A stretch of DNA of 64,000 nt from Adineta ricciae (taxonomy: Eukaryota > Rotifera > Eurotatoria > Adinetida > Adinetidae), in NCBI GenBank assembly GCA_905250025.1, contig CAJNOJ010000133.1, forward strand, positions 62,001 through 126,000. Reading direction: 5' to 3'. The notes under the pieces were generated by a model. That model ran no database searches, was not told the origin of the DNA, and worked only from the letters and a program-made list of their open reading frames with translations. Shown here one piece after another: positions 22,099 to 40,933 of the stretch. The first letter of the stretch is position 1, and every line of letters starts with the position of its first letter. Both the position numbers and the translations under genes were made by a program.

Positions 22099-23615
22099 AA
22101 ATCAAAACTCGATTTGTACAAACTATTGATGATAAGAATCATTAAGGATATCTAATTTTAATGTTGTCTTTTGCTTCTTGTCGTTTGACTTTCAATTCTA
22201 CTCACATCATTCGCTTTACATATAATCATTGAACGGAAATATATCTTCGTAGTTCTATGTATCACTCTTATTTAAACTCGAGAAATAAACGAAAAAACAA
22301 CAAACAAAGATTAGATATAAATTCATCATTCTTTGATAAAAACAGTTCGTTAGAGTGAAAATCACATGCTTATGTTCAACCTAACACGATTAAATCATGT
22401 ACTCTTTTCAATATTGTCGGCTTGTTTGTTGAACAATTGTTCATTTTCTTCTCGTCAAACCTTCCTCCTGTGATTGTCGCTTTTGATCTTTCTTGTCGAG
22501 TGACGTGCAGAGATTTCGCACTCAATGACACTAAGTGTCACACAGTTAAATTTATCATCTACCTCCTCAGACTACGTTGTGTCCACGATGACTCTAACTG
22601 GCGTCATGACGACTATGTTAATGTTTGTAACTTCTTGAAAAATGTTGTGTGGGTAAATGGAATGTGCAGGCGATTGACTGAAAAGATTATCGTGTCAGTG
22701 AAGAAAAACTTTATCTTCAATCAACAATAAAATAACTGTCGCTTTTGTTTTTCATGAACGAGACAGAGAGAGTATATAACATTTAATCGCTCGGATTTAC
22801 GTCATGGGTTAAATGAAAACATCATTTATCGATCGGATATTTGATATTGTACGTTTTTCTTTCTTATCTAAATACTGTGATAGAATAATTATTTGCTTAT
22901 GACACTTTGACTAATATCAAGATTATACGATATGGGCGTCAAATAAGTCGATGATTGATTGTTAATAGTTGTGATTTGAACTTTAAAAAAGTCGGAGGTG
23001 ATTGTTATATGAATATCACTAAAAGATAAGGAAAAAGTCGACGGTTTCACGTTCCACATATGTCGAGTTATTTAAAATGAACGATTTTCCTTTCTTCATT
23101 TTAGATGAATATTTGTTTTTGTTGACTGTAACAAGCAAATTTTGCCGGTAGATGTTGAAGTAAAGTAACTTGACTTGTTCATTTTTAATGAATATAATTC
23201 CATTTGAAATGCTAAGTATATATGCACGTTTGGCAAGTATGTTTACTTTTTGAATAGAGGAACATAGGCAAGACTGACGTTTTCTCGCCTTCTTTTTCTT
23301 TTCTCGTCTTCAGGGAAAGCGAGGAAGAAAGAAAGAAAGGAGGAGAGAAGGTATAGGCTCACATCTAATATTCTGACCGCAAATTCGATGAATATTCTAT
23401 TTGAAATAGTTATAGGAAAAAGAGAAACGCAAGAGAAAAAAAGTAAAACAAGGGAATGAATAACGATTCGCTATTCCATTGAAACCTCATTTCATCTAAC
23501 TGCAGATATTTATATGTTAATCAACATTAAATACTTCGACTCCTCGCAACATTCTGTGGCATAGTGTTTTCAATGACGTCCTCATCCACCTGGATGAATA
23601 CGCATTTCTTTATAT

Positions 23616-23638
23616 ACACACACACACACACACACACA
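23616..23638 (+). repeat. CA/TG microsatellite
   Basis: An uninterrupted (AC)n run of about 23 bp. Confidence 0.85.
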
Positions 23639-23718
23639 TACATTAGAGTATATAAATCCTTTTCATAACTAATACGTTTTTTCTTCTCTTTTAGAACCTT
23701 TTATTTGTTTTTTTTCTG

Positions 23719-23739
23719 CTTGCACGCAGTGCGTGCAAG
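23719..23739. promoter_or_regulatory. perfect 21-bp palindrome with facing TGCGTG cores
   Basis: CTTGCACGCA (23719-23728), one G, then its exact complement TGCGTGCAAG (23730-23739). It lies 68 bp before the putative split start codon of the Ca2+ pump. TGCGTG is the core site of bHLH-PAS factors (AhR/HIF type). Regulatory use is inference; an RNA hairpin in the 5' UTR is equally possible. Confidence 0.5.
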
Positions 23740-23807
23740 TCAATATCATTTGTAATAAAACGTGTATCGACGTGAGAACGACATTCTTCGTAATATTACC
23801 CGGCAAC

Positions 23808-32215
<8,408 letters not shown>

Positions 32216-33560
32216 AAACGCTGTGAACAAACGTGGTGCAAGCAAATGTATTTGTTTTTATTTTCTTCTGTTATAAAATTCTCTAAATAATGTTCAAGTG
32301 ATTGCTGCTTGTAGCATTAACTAATAATTAACTAAATGTGTTCTCTCTCTCTCTCTATTCTCTTCCTTTTTATTTTGTGTTCTTCCAACTTCTGCTTACG
32401 TATGCCGTTCTTGTTTCATTTGATCAAAGTTGTCTGTAAATATATCTGCGTCTAGGTGACATTTACACTGGCAAGCAAATTGAAAAGATGTACTCGATGT
32501 TCAGAAAATCTTAATACGATCGTTTGAAATCGTTATATCGAGTACAGTCCAGCAGGAAAGCTCTAGTATTAACAATTACAGACAGATAACCAAAAGCGTG
32601 GCTTATCATTTGTTAAAGATTATGACATCATCCTCCGAGAACTGTTAATCAATTCTATCAAATTACGAAAAACTGTTGTTTTTGTTGAGAATAGTTATTT
32701 TTAAAAAAGACATGTTCGTTTTTAGGATAGTCTATCATCAATGCTATGCTATCGCGATGTGTTCGTCGAGTATAAACGTGTGGGAAGAATTCTCTCCCCC
32801 TCCTTCCTGTTCTTCGTGGCTTTAGAACTGAAACAAGACAATCTTCTCATTGTATACCGATATATACTTTCTTTTAAGAAAGAAAGAAAGAGGAACAATA
32901 TCATCATGAATAGAACGATATCCAAGGCTACCGTACTCAAAAGAGCAACTGAGAATATGCTACCAAGGTTTTTTCCACTTCTCTGCATTGAAAAGAACTA
33001 TGACTGATTATAATTTCAATAACACGAAAATTCAAAAGGCAAATACACGACTAACAATTCGATTGCATTGATTATAGAGGAAAAGAAGTAAATAATAACT
33101 CCAATTTGTTTCGAAAGAAGATTTTCTCGAGCGATGTTTATGTTAATCTAAATTCTCTATCTTCTTTTTTTCTTTGTCTTTCTGTATTCTTCCTTCCTTT
33201 TCCTATTGATTATGTCTACCGCGTCGCTGAATATGATTACCATCAACACTAGTACTATTACCGCAAACGGAGAAAAAATATCAGAGATGTAGAGACAAGA
33301 CACGATTGGATAACTTATAGACCGAAATAACCTCTTTTTTCCTTCGCATTTCCTTTTCTTCTGCTTTACACGATATCACCATCAGCGCGGAATAGCCAAA
33401 CGGATTGATATCTTCTACATTTTTTTTCCTTTTGCTTTTCTCTCTTCTTGCTGCTACTATTGCTTACTACTACTACCGTTGTTGTGTTTGCCTCGTTCTT
33501 TTTTGCATCCAAACATCTTCCAGACACATTCAGACCAAGCCAAATTAAACAGTAGTAGCA
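32216..33560. other. intergenic stretch before the myosin light chain
   Basis: 1.3 kb, AT-rich, with TCTCTC and GAAAGAAAG runs and no convincing coding frame. The pyrimidine-rich stretch just before 33561 is probably promoter plus 5' UTR of the light-chain gene. Confidence 0.45.
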
Positions 33561-34097
33561 ATGGCCGACTTGCCCAGTGACAAAGTTGACGAAGCTAAAC
33601 AAGTCTTCGATGTATTCGATAAAAAATACGAAGTAAACTTGTTTCCTATCGAAAGTTGCTTGTTCTACTTCTTGAATTCTCATTAGGGTAAAGTAGATTC
33701 ATTCTACATTGGAGATATGCTTCGATCGCTTGGTATCTATCCAACACAAGCTGAATGTGAAAAACGTGGACAGACAAAAAAGACGGGAGAAAAATTCCTT
33801 AAAGTCGAAGAATTCTTGCCGATCTACTCCGAATTTTACAAAATGCCAGCAAAAAATTTCGGTACATATGAAGATTTCATGGAAGGCTTGAAATTATTCG
33901 ACAAAGAAAGTAATGGTTTAATGTCCTTAGCTGAGCTTACTCAAGTTCTTGTGGCTATGGCTGAAAAACTTGAACCACGTGTCGTCGAAGAAATCCTCCG
34001 TTCAACCAACACAAAAGACGATGCCGAAGGCATGTTCAACTATGACACTTTCGTTCGTGCTCTTCTTCAAGGTCCGTTTCCAAATGAATCGACTTGA
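33561..34097 (+). CDS. essential (alkali) myosin light chain
   Basis: Exons 33561-33632 and 33687-34097; 160 residues, which is normal for the family. It starts MADLPSDKVDEAKQVFDVFD and carries EF-hand-type helices with degenerate calcium loops. The essential light chain blocks are GDMLRSLGIYPTQAECE, KVEEFLPIYSEF, YEDFMEGLKLFDKESNGLM, LAELTQVLVAMAEKLEP and a final FNYDTFVRALLQG. It binds the lever-arm helix of the myosin heavy chain in muscle. The closest recalled relative is insect Mlc1. Calmodulin is excluded because the loops lack the full Asp/Glu ligand set. Confidence 0.92.
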
Positions 34098-34247
34098 TCA
34101 CATTCGAAAATCAACATGTCAAAAACATTTTCTACTAGAGACAAACGATTATCAACTTTGTCAATTGTCTTGTTTTGCCTACCTTCATTTTTTTTCTTTA
34201 TACATGTTTATTCCTATTTATCATGACTTCCCTTCTTTTTTTCTGCA

Positions 34248-34281
<34 letters not shown>

Positions 34282-34842
34282 ACATGTTCTCTTCATTCTG
34301 ATGCACAGCAAGAAGAGAATCATAGCAGCTTCCTTGTTCGTTAACAATCATATTCACCCTCTATTTTTGTGTTTGAAGCAACTTTTCGTATTGTTATGGG
34401 ATCTCAAGTATCTATTAGAATAAGGTTACATCCGATATCAGTTGTAGTAAGAAGATTTCATCCTTCCTATTCAAAAACTTCTCTTTCTTTTTAAATATAA
34501 AATTTTTGTCTCTAAATGAATGTCTTCCATCGTTCGATCAACATCCAGCTGAGAATCAACGATCACGCAATCCGATTTGTTTTTTCACAAATCAGAATCA
34601 AGTTGATGATTGTCAAGGCTCTTTTTTATGAAGCTTCAATACAAGAAAACGTGTATATATGCAAGCAATGGCTGAATGACTCAGAGACATGAGGATCGAA
34701 AAAAAAACGGCGAGCGACGATGATGCATGCGCATGCAGGATTTCAAAGGTGAAGTGTACGATAGCAATGTAAAAGAAAGAGCACATTATACTCGTTGGAG
34801 GTATGTTCTTCATCGGCGAAATCAAAAGACGACAGAAAAAAT
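34098..34842. other. spacer with CA microsatellite and short palindrome
   Basis: Probably the 3' UTR of the light-chain gene followed by the flank of the next. It holds a CA run at 34245-34279 and a perfect 14-bp palindrome TGCATGCGCATGCA at 34724-34737. Confidence 0.5.
34245..34279 (+). repeat. CA/TG microsatellite
   Basis: An (AC)n run of about 35 bp with one interruption (ACATAC). Confidence 0.85.
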
Positions 34843-35271
34843 ATGTTAAATAAAGCTTCAGTAAATGATGATGGCGATAGTCCTCGTCAACTACAACCAC
34901 AGCAACCATTTATTATCGTAGGTGATATAGTTCTTCACAATGAGTTGAAAGTAACAATTGTACAAGTCGTGACTCAAATTTTGCCGTCGACGTCAGCATC
35001 GCCGTATGAAAAGCCAATGATTCACCGATTATCTGCCAATCCTACCAGAACGAATAACTCACAAGCGGCAGTGCCTTGTGATTTGAAAAATACGACACCG
35101 GTTACAACAACGTCTGAACGACCCCGATCATCGACCAAGCTCATACGTATGCAAAAAGCTGGAGTAGCATTGGTGAAAGAATTGAAATCGAAAGTTGTTA
35201 ATGGCAATCATCCTGAATCGAAAACGATCAATGAAAATCCAGATACTGATCCTAAACAAGCTCATTTTTAG
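34843..35271 (+). CDS. disordered hypothetical protein
   Basis: First ATG of an open frame at 34843, giving 142 residues. One ordered-looking piece (PFIIVGDIVLHNELKVTIVQ VVTQIL in two parts) is followed by a Ser/Thr/Pro/Asn-rich stretch and a basic helix (LIRMQKAGVALVKELKSKVV). No signal peptide, no known domain. Codon use is coding-like, and AATAAATTTATG follows at about 35344 as a possible polyadenylation signal. Confidence 0.45.
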   Translation: MLNKASVNDDGDSPRQLQPQQPFIIVGDIVLHNELKVTIVQVVTQILPSTSASPYEKPMIHRLSANPTRTNNSQAAVPCDLKNTTPVTTTSERPRSSTKLIRMQKAGVALVKELKSKVVNGNHPESKTINENPDTDPKQAHF

Positions 35272-35492
35272 CGTTGTTGTCTTTTTTTCCTGTATGGGTT
35301 CTTTCGTTGTTCAGATAACTCGTGAAGGTTTCAAACTAATTTAATAAATTTATGAATGAAATATTGATCCACTCAAAATTCCATCAATCATATGCAAAAA
35401 ATTTGAAAGAAAAAAAAAGGACCTTGCACGCTTCGATTGCAGTTTATTCTCAATGATATAGACAAAAACTGACAATGATTAAGTATATCCGA

Positions 35493-35940
35493 TTAATGAT
35501 CATCTTCATTTCGTATTCCATTCGCTTGTGCAGTGAGAAAAGCATTTGCAATAGCAATGACTTCTGTGATTGAAGCATTCGCATTACAATTTGCTTTATT
35601 ACACACACGTGTTAGACTAGAAACTTGAGCGGTAAACTGTTTACTATCAGGATAGCATAATCCCAACGACATGTTGATACCCAGCGAATCTTTGGTTAAA
35701 ATTTCGTTGTAATTCTTGGTCATTGTGTGTAAACCTAATGTTAATGCACAGTAACCTGAACATAGAGTTGTTATATCATTGGAAATGCCAGTAAAACATG
35801 GAATTTTTGTATTGAACGGTATCGATGCGTTGTAGAACATCGGTTGGATATGTAGACCGGATAGATGTTTGCAATTTCTGAACAGGTCAGCTAGAGGAAT
35901 AGAACGTTCTATTGAAGAAAACCAACCTTGATAAGCACAT
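35493..35940 (-). CDS. Cys-rich glycoprotein-like hypothetical, 5' end uncertain
   Basis: The main exon 35877-35493 is open for 128 codons and follows a good acceptor (CTGTTCAG). It carries about eight cysteines and several N-glycosylation sequons (NAS, NMS). An upstream piece 35940-35928 (MCLS) joins in phase across a 50-bp intron, and the frame before it reads WLIDFICILMCLS, which looks like the end of a signal peptide, so the true start may be slightly further up. It looks secreted, with unknown function. The next open frame upstream (36127-36339) is also a small Cys-containing secreted protein. Confidence 0.45.
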
Positions 35941-36126
35941 TAAAATGCAAATGAAATCAATCAACCATCTTTCAGAGGAATCATTTGAACTCACATCATC
36001 GATTTGTGTTCGATAATCTATTATTAATTAATATATTTTATTCCGAAGAAAACGAACTACATACAATAGTGAATTTTTCAATTGATACGGATTAGTTTTG
36101 GAAAATTTCATTTTCAACTGTCGAAA

Positions 36127-36339
36127 TCAGATAGTTGTGATATTTGTTCGCACATATAATGCATAATTCTCGTTTAAATCATCTAATATCGTTTGATTGC
36201 GTGTACAGTTGAAATGACATATCTGTGTTCGATTCAGCAATGAATCACATAGAATATTATACATTTGAATAGATTTCATCACAAAGCAGAGCACCATGAA
36301 AAGCAACATCGTCTCCATTCGTATACGTTTAGCGCACAA
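36127..36339 (-). CDS. small secreted Cys-containing protein
   Basis: A 70-residue frame with signal peptide METMLLFMVLCFVMKSIQ after a short basic lead. It is followed by a mature part with three cysteines (ILCDSLL, QICHFNC) and three N-glycosylation sequons. An AATAAA (on this strand, about 36040) lies some 90 bp after the stop, which supports a short single-exon gene. The family is unknown. Confidence 0.4.
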   Translation of the reverse strand: MCAKRIRMETMLLFMVLCFVMKSIQMYNILCDSLLNRTQICHFNCTRNQTILDDLNENYALYVRTNITTI

Positions 36340-36726
36340 TTTGATAATTAACTACACCGATCGTATCTCAGTCACCGATGATTGTTATGATTCGCTTATT
36401 TACTCATTTCGATAAAGTACGATGACGAGTGCCTTCTTCCTTGGTAGAAGACAGGGAAAAAATGTTTATCATACTCAAGGTTTTCACCTTGTAATTCGGA
36501 CGATTAATGCAAGTGAAACTATTCGAAATTTTTTCTCTCGAAGTGAAATTTGAAATACGTAATTTAGTTCGAATCATAATCCAGGGAGAAGATTTTTCAA
36601 AATGACTATATAATCGATGTCGAAACAAGAATTTCGAACGTTGGACACGACAGCATGGTAATAATAAAGAAGAAGAAAGAGAGAGAAAAAAGCGAACTAG
36701 TCTTTTTCTTTTTATCTTTCCTATGC

Positions 36727-36749
36727 TTCTCGTTCCTTCTCGATTATTC
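36727..36749 (+). promoter_or_regulatory. degenerate heat-shock element of HSP90
   Basis: TTC repeats at 36727, 36737 and 36747 with exact 10-bp spacing, and G-starting half-sites (GTT, GAT) in between at 36732 and 36742. This gives a TTC-nn-GNN-nn-TTC-nn-GNN-nn-TTC pattern, 23 bp before the TATA box. It fits a heat-shock factor site by layout; binding is inferred. Confidence 0.55.
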
Positions 36750-36771
36750 TACTTGCTTCGATTAGCTGACA

Positions 36772-36779
36772 TATATAAA
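36772..36779 (+). promoter_or_regulatory. TATA box of HSP90
   Basis: TATATAAA, 105 bp before the HSP90 ATG and just downstream of the heat-shock-like element. Confidence 0.7.
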
Positions 36780-36883
36780 GCAGTTCGTACGTGCGCTTAG
36801 TTTGCATTTCTTTCTCGTCAAAACACTCTCACTAATTTCTACGCGTTCATTTCTTCACTCGTCGATATCTTCAAATACAAAAC

Positions 36884-39267
36884 ATGTCGGATAAGATGGA
36901 ACAAGATGGCGGAGAAGCAGAAACCTTCGCTTTCCAGGCTGAAATTGCCCAACTGATGTCCTTAATTATCAACACATTTTATTCCAATAAAGAAATTTTC
37001 TTACGTGAATTGATCTCCAATTCATCTGATGCCTTGGATAAAATCCGCTATGAATCACTTACTGATCCAACCAAGCTCGATAGCGGAAAAGAATTGAGCA
37101 TCAAAATCATTCCTGACAAAGCCAACAATACTTTAACCATCATCGATACTGGTATTGGTATGACAAAAGCTGATCTTGTCAACAACTTGGGTACCATTGC
37201 TCGATCAGGTACTCGTGCATTTATGGAAGCCCTCCAAGCTGGTGCCGATATTTCCATGATTGGTCAATTCGGTGTCGGTTTCTATTCGTGTTACTTAGTT
37301 GCTGACCGAGTAGTTGTCACCTCGAAAAACAATGATGATGAACAATATGTTTGGGAATCAAGTGCTGGTGGTTCATTTACCATTCGACGAGATACCACTG
37401 GTGAACCACTTGGTCGTGGCACCAAGATTGTTATGTTTCTCAAAGAAGATCAAACTGAATATCTTGAAGAAAAACGTATCAAAGAAGTGATCAAGAAACA
37501 TTCGCAATTCATTGGCTATCCAATCAAATTGTTCGTTGAAAAAGAACGTGACAAGGAAATTTCCGATGATGAAGCTGAAGACGAAAAAAAACCAAGCAAA
37601 GATGAAGACGAAACCAAGAAAGATGAAGCTAAAGTCGAAGAAGTTGAAGATGAAGATGATGATGATAAGAAAAAAGATACCGACAAAAAGAAAAAGAAGA
37701 AAATCAAAGAAAAATACACCGATGAAGAAGAACTTAACAAACAAAAACCAATCTGGACACGTAATCCCGAAGACATTTCCACTGAAGAATATGCTGAATT
37801 TTACAAACAATTGACCAACGATTGGGAAGATCATTTGGCTGTCAAACACTTCAGTGTTGAAGGCCAATTGGAATTCCGTGCTCTCTTATTCATTCCAAAA
37901 CGCGCACCATTTGACTTATTCGAAAATCGCAAGACCAAGAACTCAATCAAATTGTACGTTCGTCGTGTCTTCATTATGGAAAACTGCGAAGAGTTAATGC
38001 CAGAATATTTGAACTTTATCAAAGGTGTTGTTGACTCCGAAGATTTACCATTGAACATCTCTCGTGAAACATTACAACAAAACAAGATTCTCAAAGTTAT
38101 TCGCAAGAACTTAGTCAAGAAGTGTGTTGAATTAATCGAAGAAATCGGTGAAGACAAAGAATCATTCAAGAAATTTTATGAACAATTCTCACGTAATCTT
38201 AAACTCGGTAAGTGAATTTCTTCTCATTCGGACTGGCTTGTCATTCAACGATCTTCTCTTTCTGTAGGTATCCATGAAGATTCAAACAACCGTGCTAAAC
38301 TTGCTTCATTCTTACGCTATCACTCGTCGACATCCGGTGATGAGCTCACATCGTTGAAAGATTATGTTTCACGAATGAAAGAAAACCAAAAAGATATCTA
38401 TTACATTACTGGCGAATCACGACAAGTCGTCGATCAATCAGCTTTCGTCGAACGTGTACGCAAACGTGGCTTCGAAATCATCTACATGACTGAACCAATT
38501 GACGAATATTGTGTTCAACAATTGAAAGAATTCGAAGGCAAAAAACTCGTTTCAGTTACCAAAGAAGGCTTAGAATTACCCGAAGATGAAGATGAAAAGA
38601 AGAAGTATGTATTTCGAAACTGTCAACATTCAATTCGATTGATTGATTGATTTTCCTCTTTTAGACGTGAAGAAGATAAAGAAAAATACGAGACATTATG
38701 CAAGGTCATGAAAGATATCTTAGACAAGAAAGTCGAAAAAGTTGTCGTCAGCAACCGACTTGTTTCATCGCCATGCTGTATTGGTAAGAACTATATCGAC
38801 TGATCAAAACATCGGTTTTTAACTCCTATCATTCTCTTTTAGTTACATCACAATACGGTTGGTCAGCTACCATGGAACGTATCATGAAAGCTCAAGCTTT
38901 ACGTGACACATCCACCATGGGTTACATGGCTGCAAAGAAACATCTCGAAATCAATCCTGACCATTCGATCATCAAAACACTTAAATCGAAAGTTGATCAA
39001 GATAAGAACGACAAATCAGTCAAAGATTTGGTCACCTTATTGTACGAAACATCACTTTTGGCAAGCGGTTTCGCTCTTGAATTACCACAACAACATGCCG
39101 ATCGTATCTTCCGTATGATCAAACTTGGTTTAGGTATTGATGAAGATGACAGTGCCGAAGAAAACTACACCGCTGCTGGTGATTCAACTTCAGATATGCC
39201 ACCACTCGAAAGTGGCGACTCAGCTGCCGTTTCAGCTGAAGCCTCACGTATGGAGGAAGTTGATTAA
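36884..39267 (+). CDS. HSP90: cytosolic heat-shock protein 90
   Basis: Four exons, 36884-38207, 38268-38604, 38665-38783, 38843-39267; 734 residues, which is the family norm. The N-terminal ATPase domain has [39 protein letters not shown] and [17 protein letters not shown] long Lys/Asp/Glu linker (about residues 222-276) leads to the middle domain with [20 protein letters not shown] (catalytic Arg region). The dimerisation domain and final MEEVD follow, MEEVD being the TPR-cochaperone ligand that marks a cytosolic form. It folds kinases, receptors and other clients with ATP. The long first exon and the upstream heat-shock-like element suit a stress gene. Confidence 0.98.
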
Positions 39268-39371
39268 ATGAATACATTCATATAATCATTTATTTCTCTT
39301 TTTCGTTATGTTGTATTGTCTTAGCTTTTTTTTTGTTATTGAGTGTTTAAGATCAAATGATGAGATGAAAA

Positions 39372-39377
39372 AATAAA
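39372..39377 (+). terminator. polyadenylation signal of HSP90
   Basis: AATAAA about 105 bp after the HSP90 stop codon, before the convergent gene end at 39424. Confidence 0.6.
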
Positions 39378-39423
39378 GCAAAAAAATAAGAACGATACTT
39401 AAAAAAGAAAAAACAAACGAATT

Positions 39424-40339
39424 CTATTCGATATATTCAGTCGATGATACTGATGTTCGCGGATAACTTGAGTATGTACTCGATTTACTAGTCATTTTTC
39501 TGATAAAGTATCGTGACAAATTGTCTGCGCCTTTCAAGTAATGTAACGCAATAAGTGTCAGAAGGAAAAGTATGAAAATAATACTAAATATAATAGTTAA
39601 AATCACTTCCGTTTTGCCCAACTTGTATGGAATACAGTAGAGGACTGTCAAGTAAGGAGAAGGATTTGATCCACTTGTTCCATTCGTTAGTATAAACGTT
39701 AAATTTGTATTTGCTGTTTTGAGAATATGAGCATAGGTTGATTCGCTTGAAGATTGATTGTAAAACAAACGATTCCAACGATCAGGATTCCATCTACACA
39801 TACTTGTTTCACTCGTGTATTCATCGATGTTAAGAAGTAGTAAATCAGTTCGATTGTATACTTCTGGATTGGACTTCTTCCATTGAAAAATAGGTACTTG
39901 ATTCGATGAATAAACTTTTGTTGTTTGATTATTTACGATAAAATCTGAATGAGTGACTAGAATACCAGTGCGTATTTCATTGATTGCTGATGAATTATTC
40001 CATAGTGAATCAAAATTCAGAAGAATGCTGACTGGTGAGGATGAGTCTACAGGCGATTGATCAACTATAATAAAGAGAGTGAGCTGGGTGAGAGTATATT
40101 GATCGGAATTGCGTGATGAGACATTCTCATAGAGACGAAGACGTGAACATTGTAGACTTGAATCATTATATGTAGATATGAGAGGAAAATGATGGCATAG
40201 AACGGTAAGTGTATCCTGAACTAAACAAAAAGTAATGTATAACGAAAGAAGTCGGTTGAAATTTTGTTTTACTATCGAACAAAACTGGTTGACTGTGTAC
40301 TGAACTGATGAAAACTATGAGAATGAGAAATATTGTCAT
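39424..40339 (-). CDS. type I membrane glycoprotein, unknown family
   Basis: Exon 1 40339-40286 codes a signal peptide (MTIFLILIVFISSVHSQP). A 70-bp intron leads to exon 2 40215-39424, read in phase 0 with acceptor TTCAG before GATACAC; 281 residues. The extracellular part has many N-glycosylation sequons (NDS, NVS, NNS, NQT, NRT, NQS, NLT, NGT) and few cysteines. One membrane segment near the C-terminus (EVILTIIFSIIFILFLLTLI) precedes a short Ser/Thr/Tyr-rich tail. The choice of the second of two nearby acceptors rests on the first giving a stop. No family is recognised; a lineage-specific surface receptor is plausible. Confidence 0.65.
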
Positions 40340-40933
40340 TGATCGCCAAATATTAACTTATTGGAAATAAAATATCTACTCGATGATTTCTTCAATTGAT
40401 TCAGCAGGTTTCGCTTCAGTGGTCATACTCGATGTAAATAAAATCGAGAAATATTCATCTATAAGACATGTTTATATGTACGTAAATAGTTTGATTTTCG
40501 ATACAAAAAAAACGTCCATCGATGTACATCTGATAATTTATACCATGAATAAGTAAGTCATGTGGAAATGAAATCAATGACAGGAACGATATTCGAATAG
40601 ATACCAACAGAAAATGGGTGACATTGGATCTTTGGTTGATTGTAACAGTATTTTTTTAAAATTTATTGTCAAAGATGGCTTTCAAATGTTTCCATTGTGA
40701 GAATGCGAACGCTATTCTCAATATTCAGTCTTCTCTTGAGTAGGAAAGTATAGTAACAAATGGGCGAAGCTGTTTTATACGAGGTAAAACCATGATACAA
40801 TATGACATTCCACTAAAATGATCTATAGTGAATAACTTTATTGATCAATAAAATTAACAAGTAAACAAAGTGGAGATCATTCATTCTGTTCGATAAGGAT
40901 TCCCTCTGCAACGAAAATATTTGCGATGGATAC
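40340..40933. other. spacer between the glycoprotein and STELLO-like copy B
   Basis: AT-rich 594 bp between two minus-strand genes. Nothing beyond likely promoter and 3' UTR. Confidence 0.45.

Larger units (their letters stand above)
22099..23807. other. 1.7-kb gap upstream of the Ca2+ pump's putative first exon
   Basis: AT-rich, with a GAAAGAAAG purine tract near 23325, a CA microsatellite at 23616-23638 and a perfect 21-bp palindrome at 23719-23739. The open frame 22422-22730 has no domain and no splice support. A promoter role for the right end is inferred. Confidence 0.45.

Noticed and set aside
22422-22730. A 102-codon frame between BI-1 and the Ca2+ pump
   Set aside because: No recognisable domain, no splice partners and no polyadenylation signal.
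37373-37867. Long antisense frame rich in Phe/Ile over HSP90
   Set aside because: It is the shadow of the Lys/Glu-rich linker of HSP90 on the other strand.
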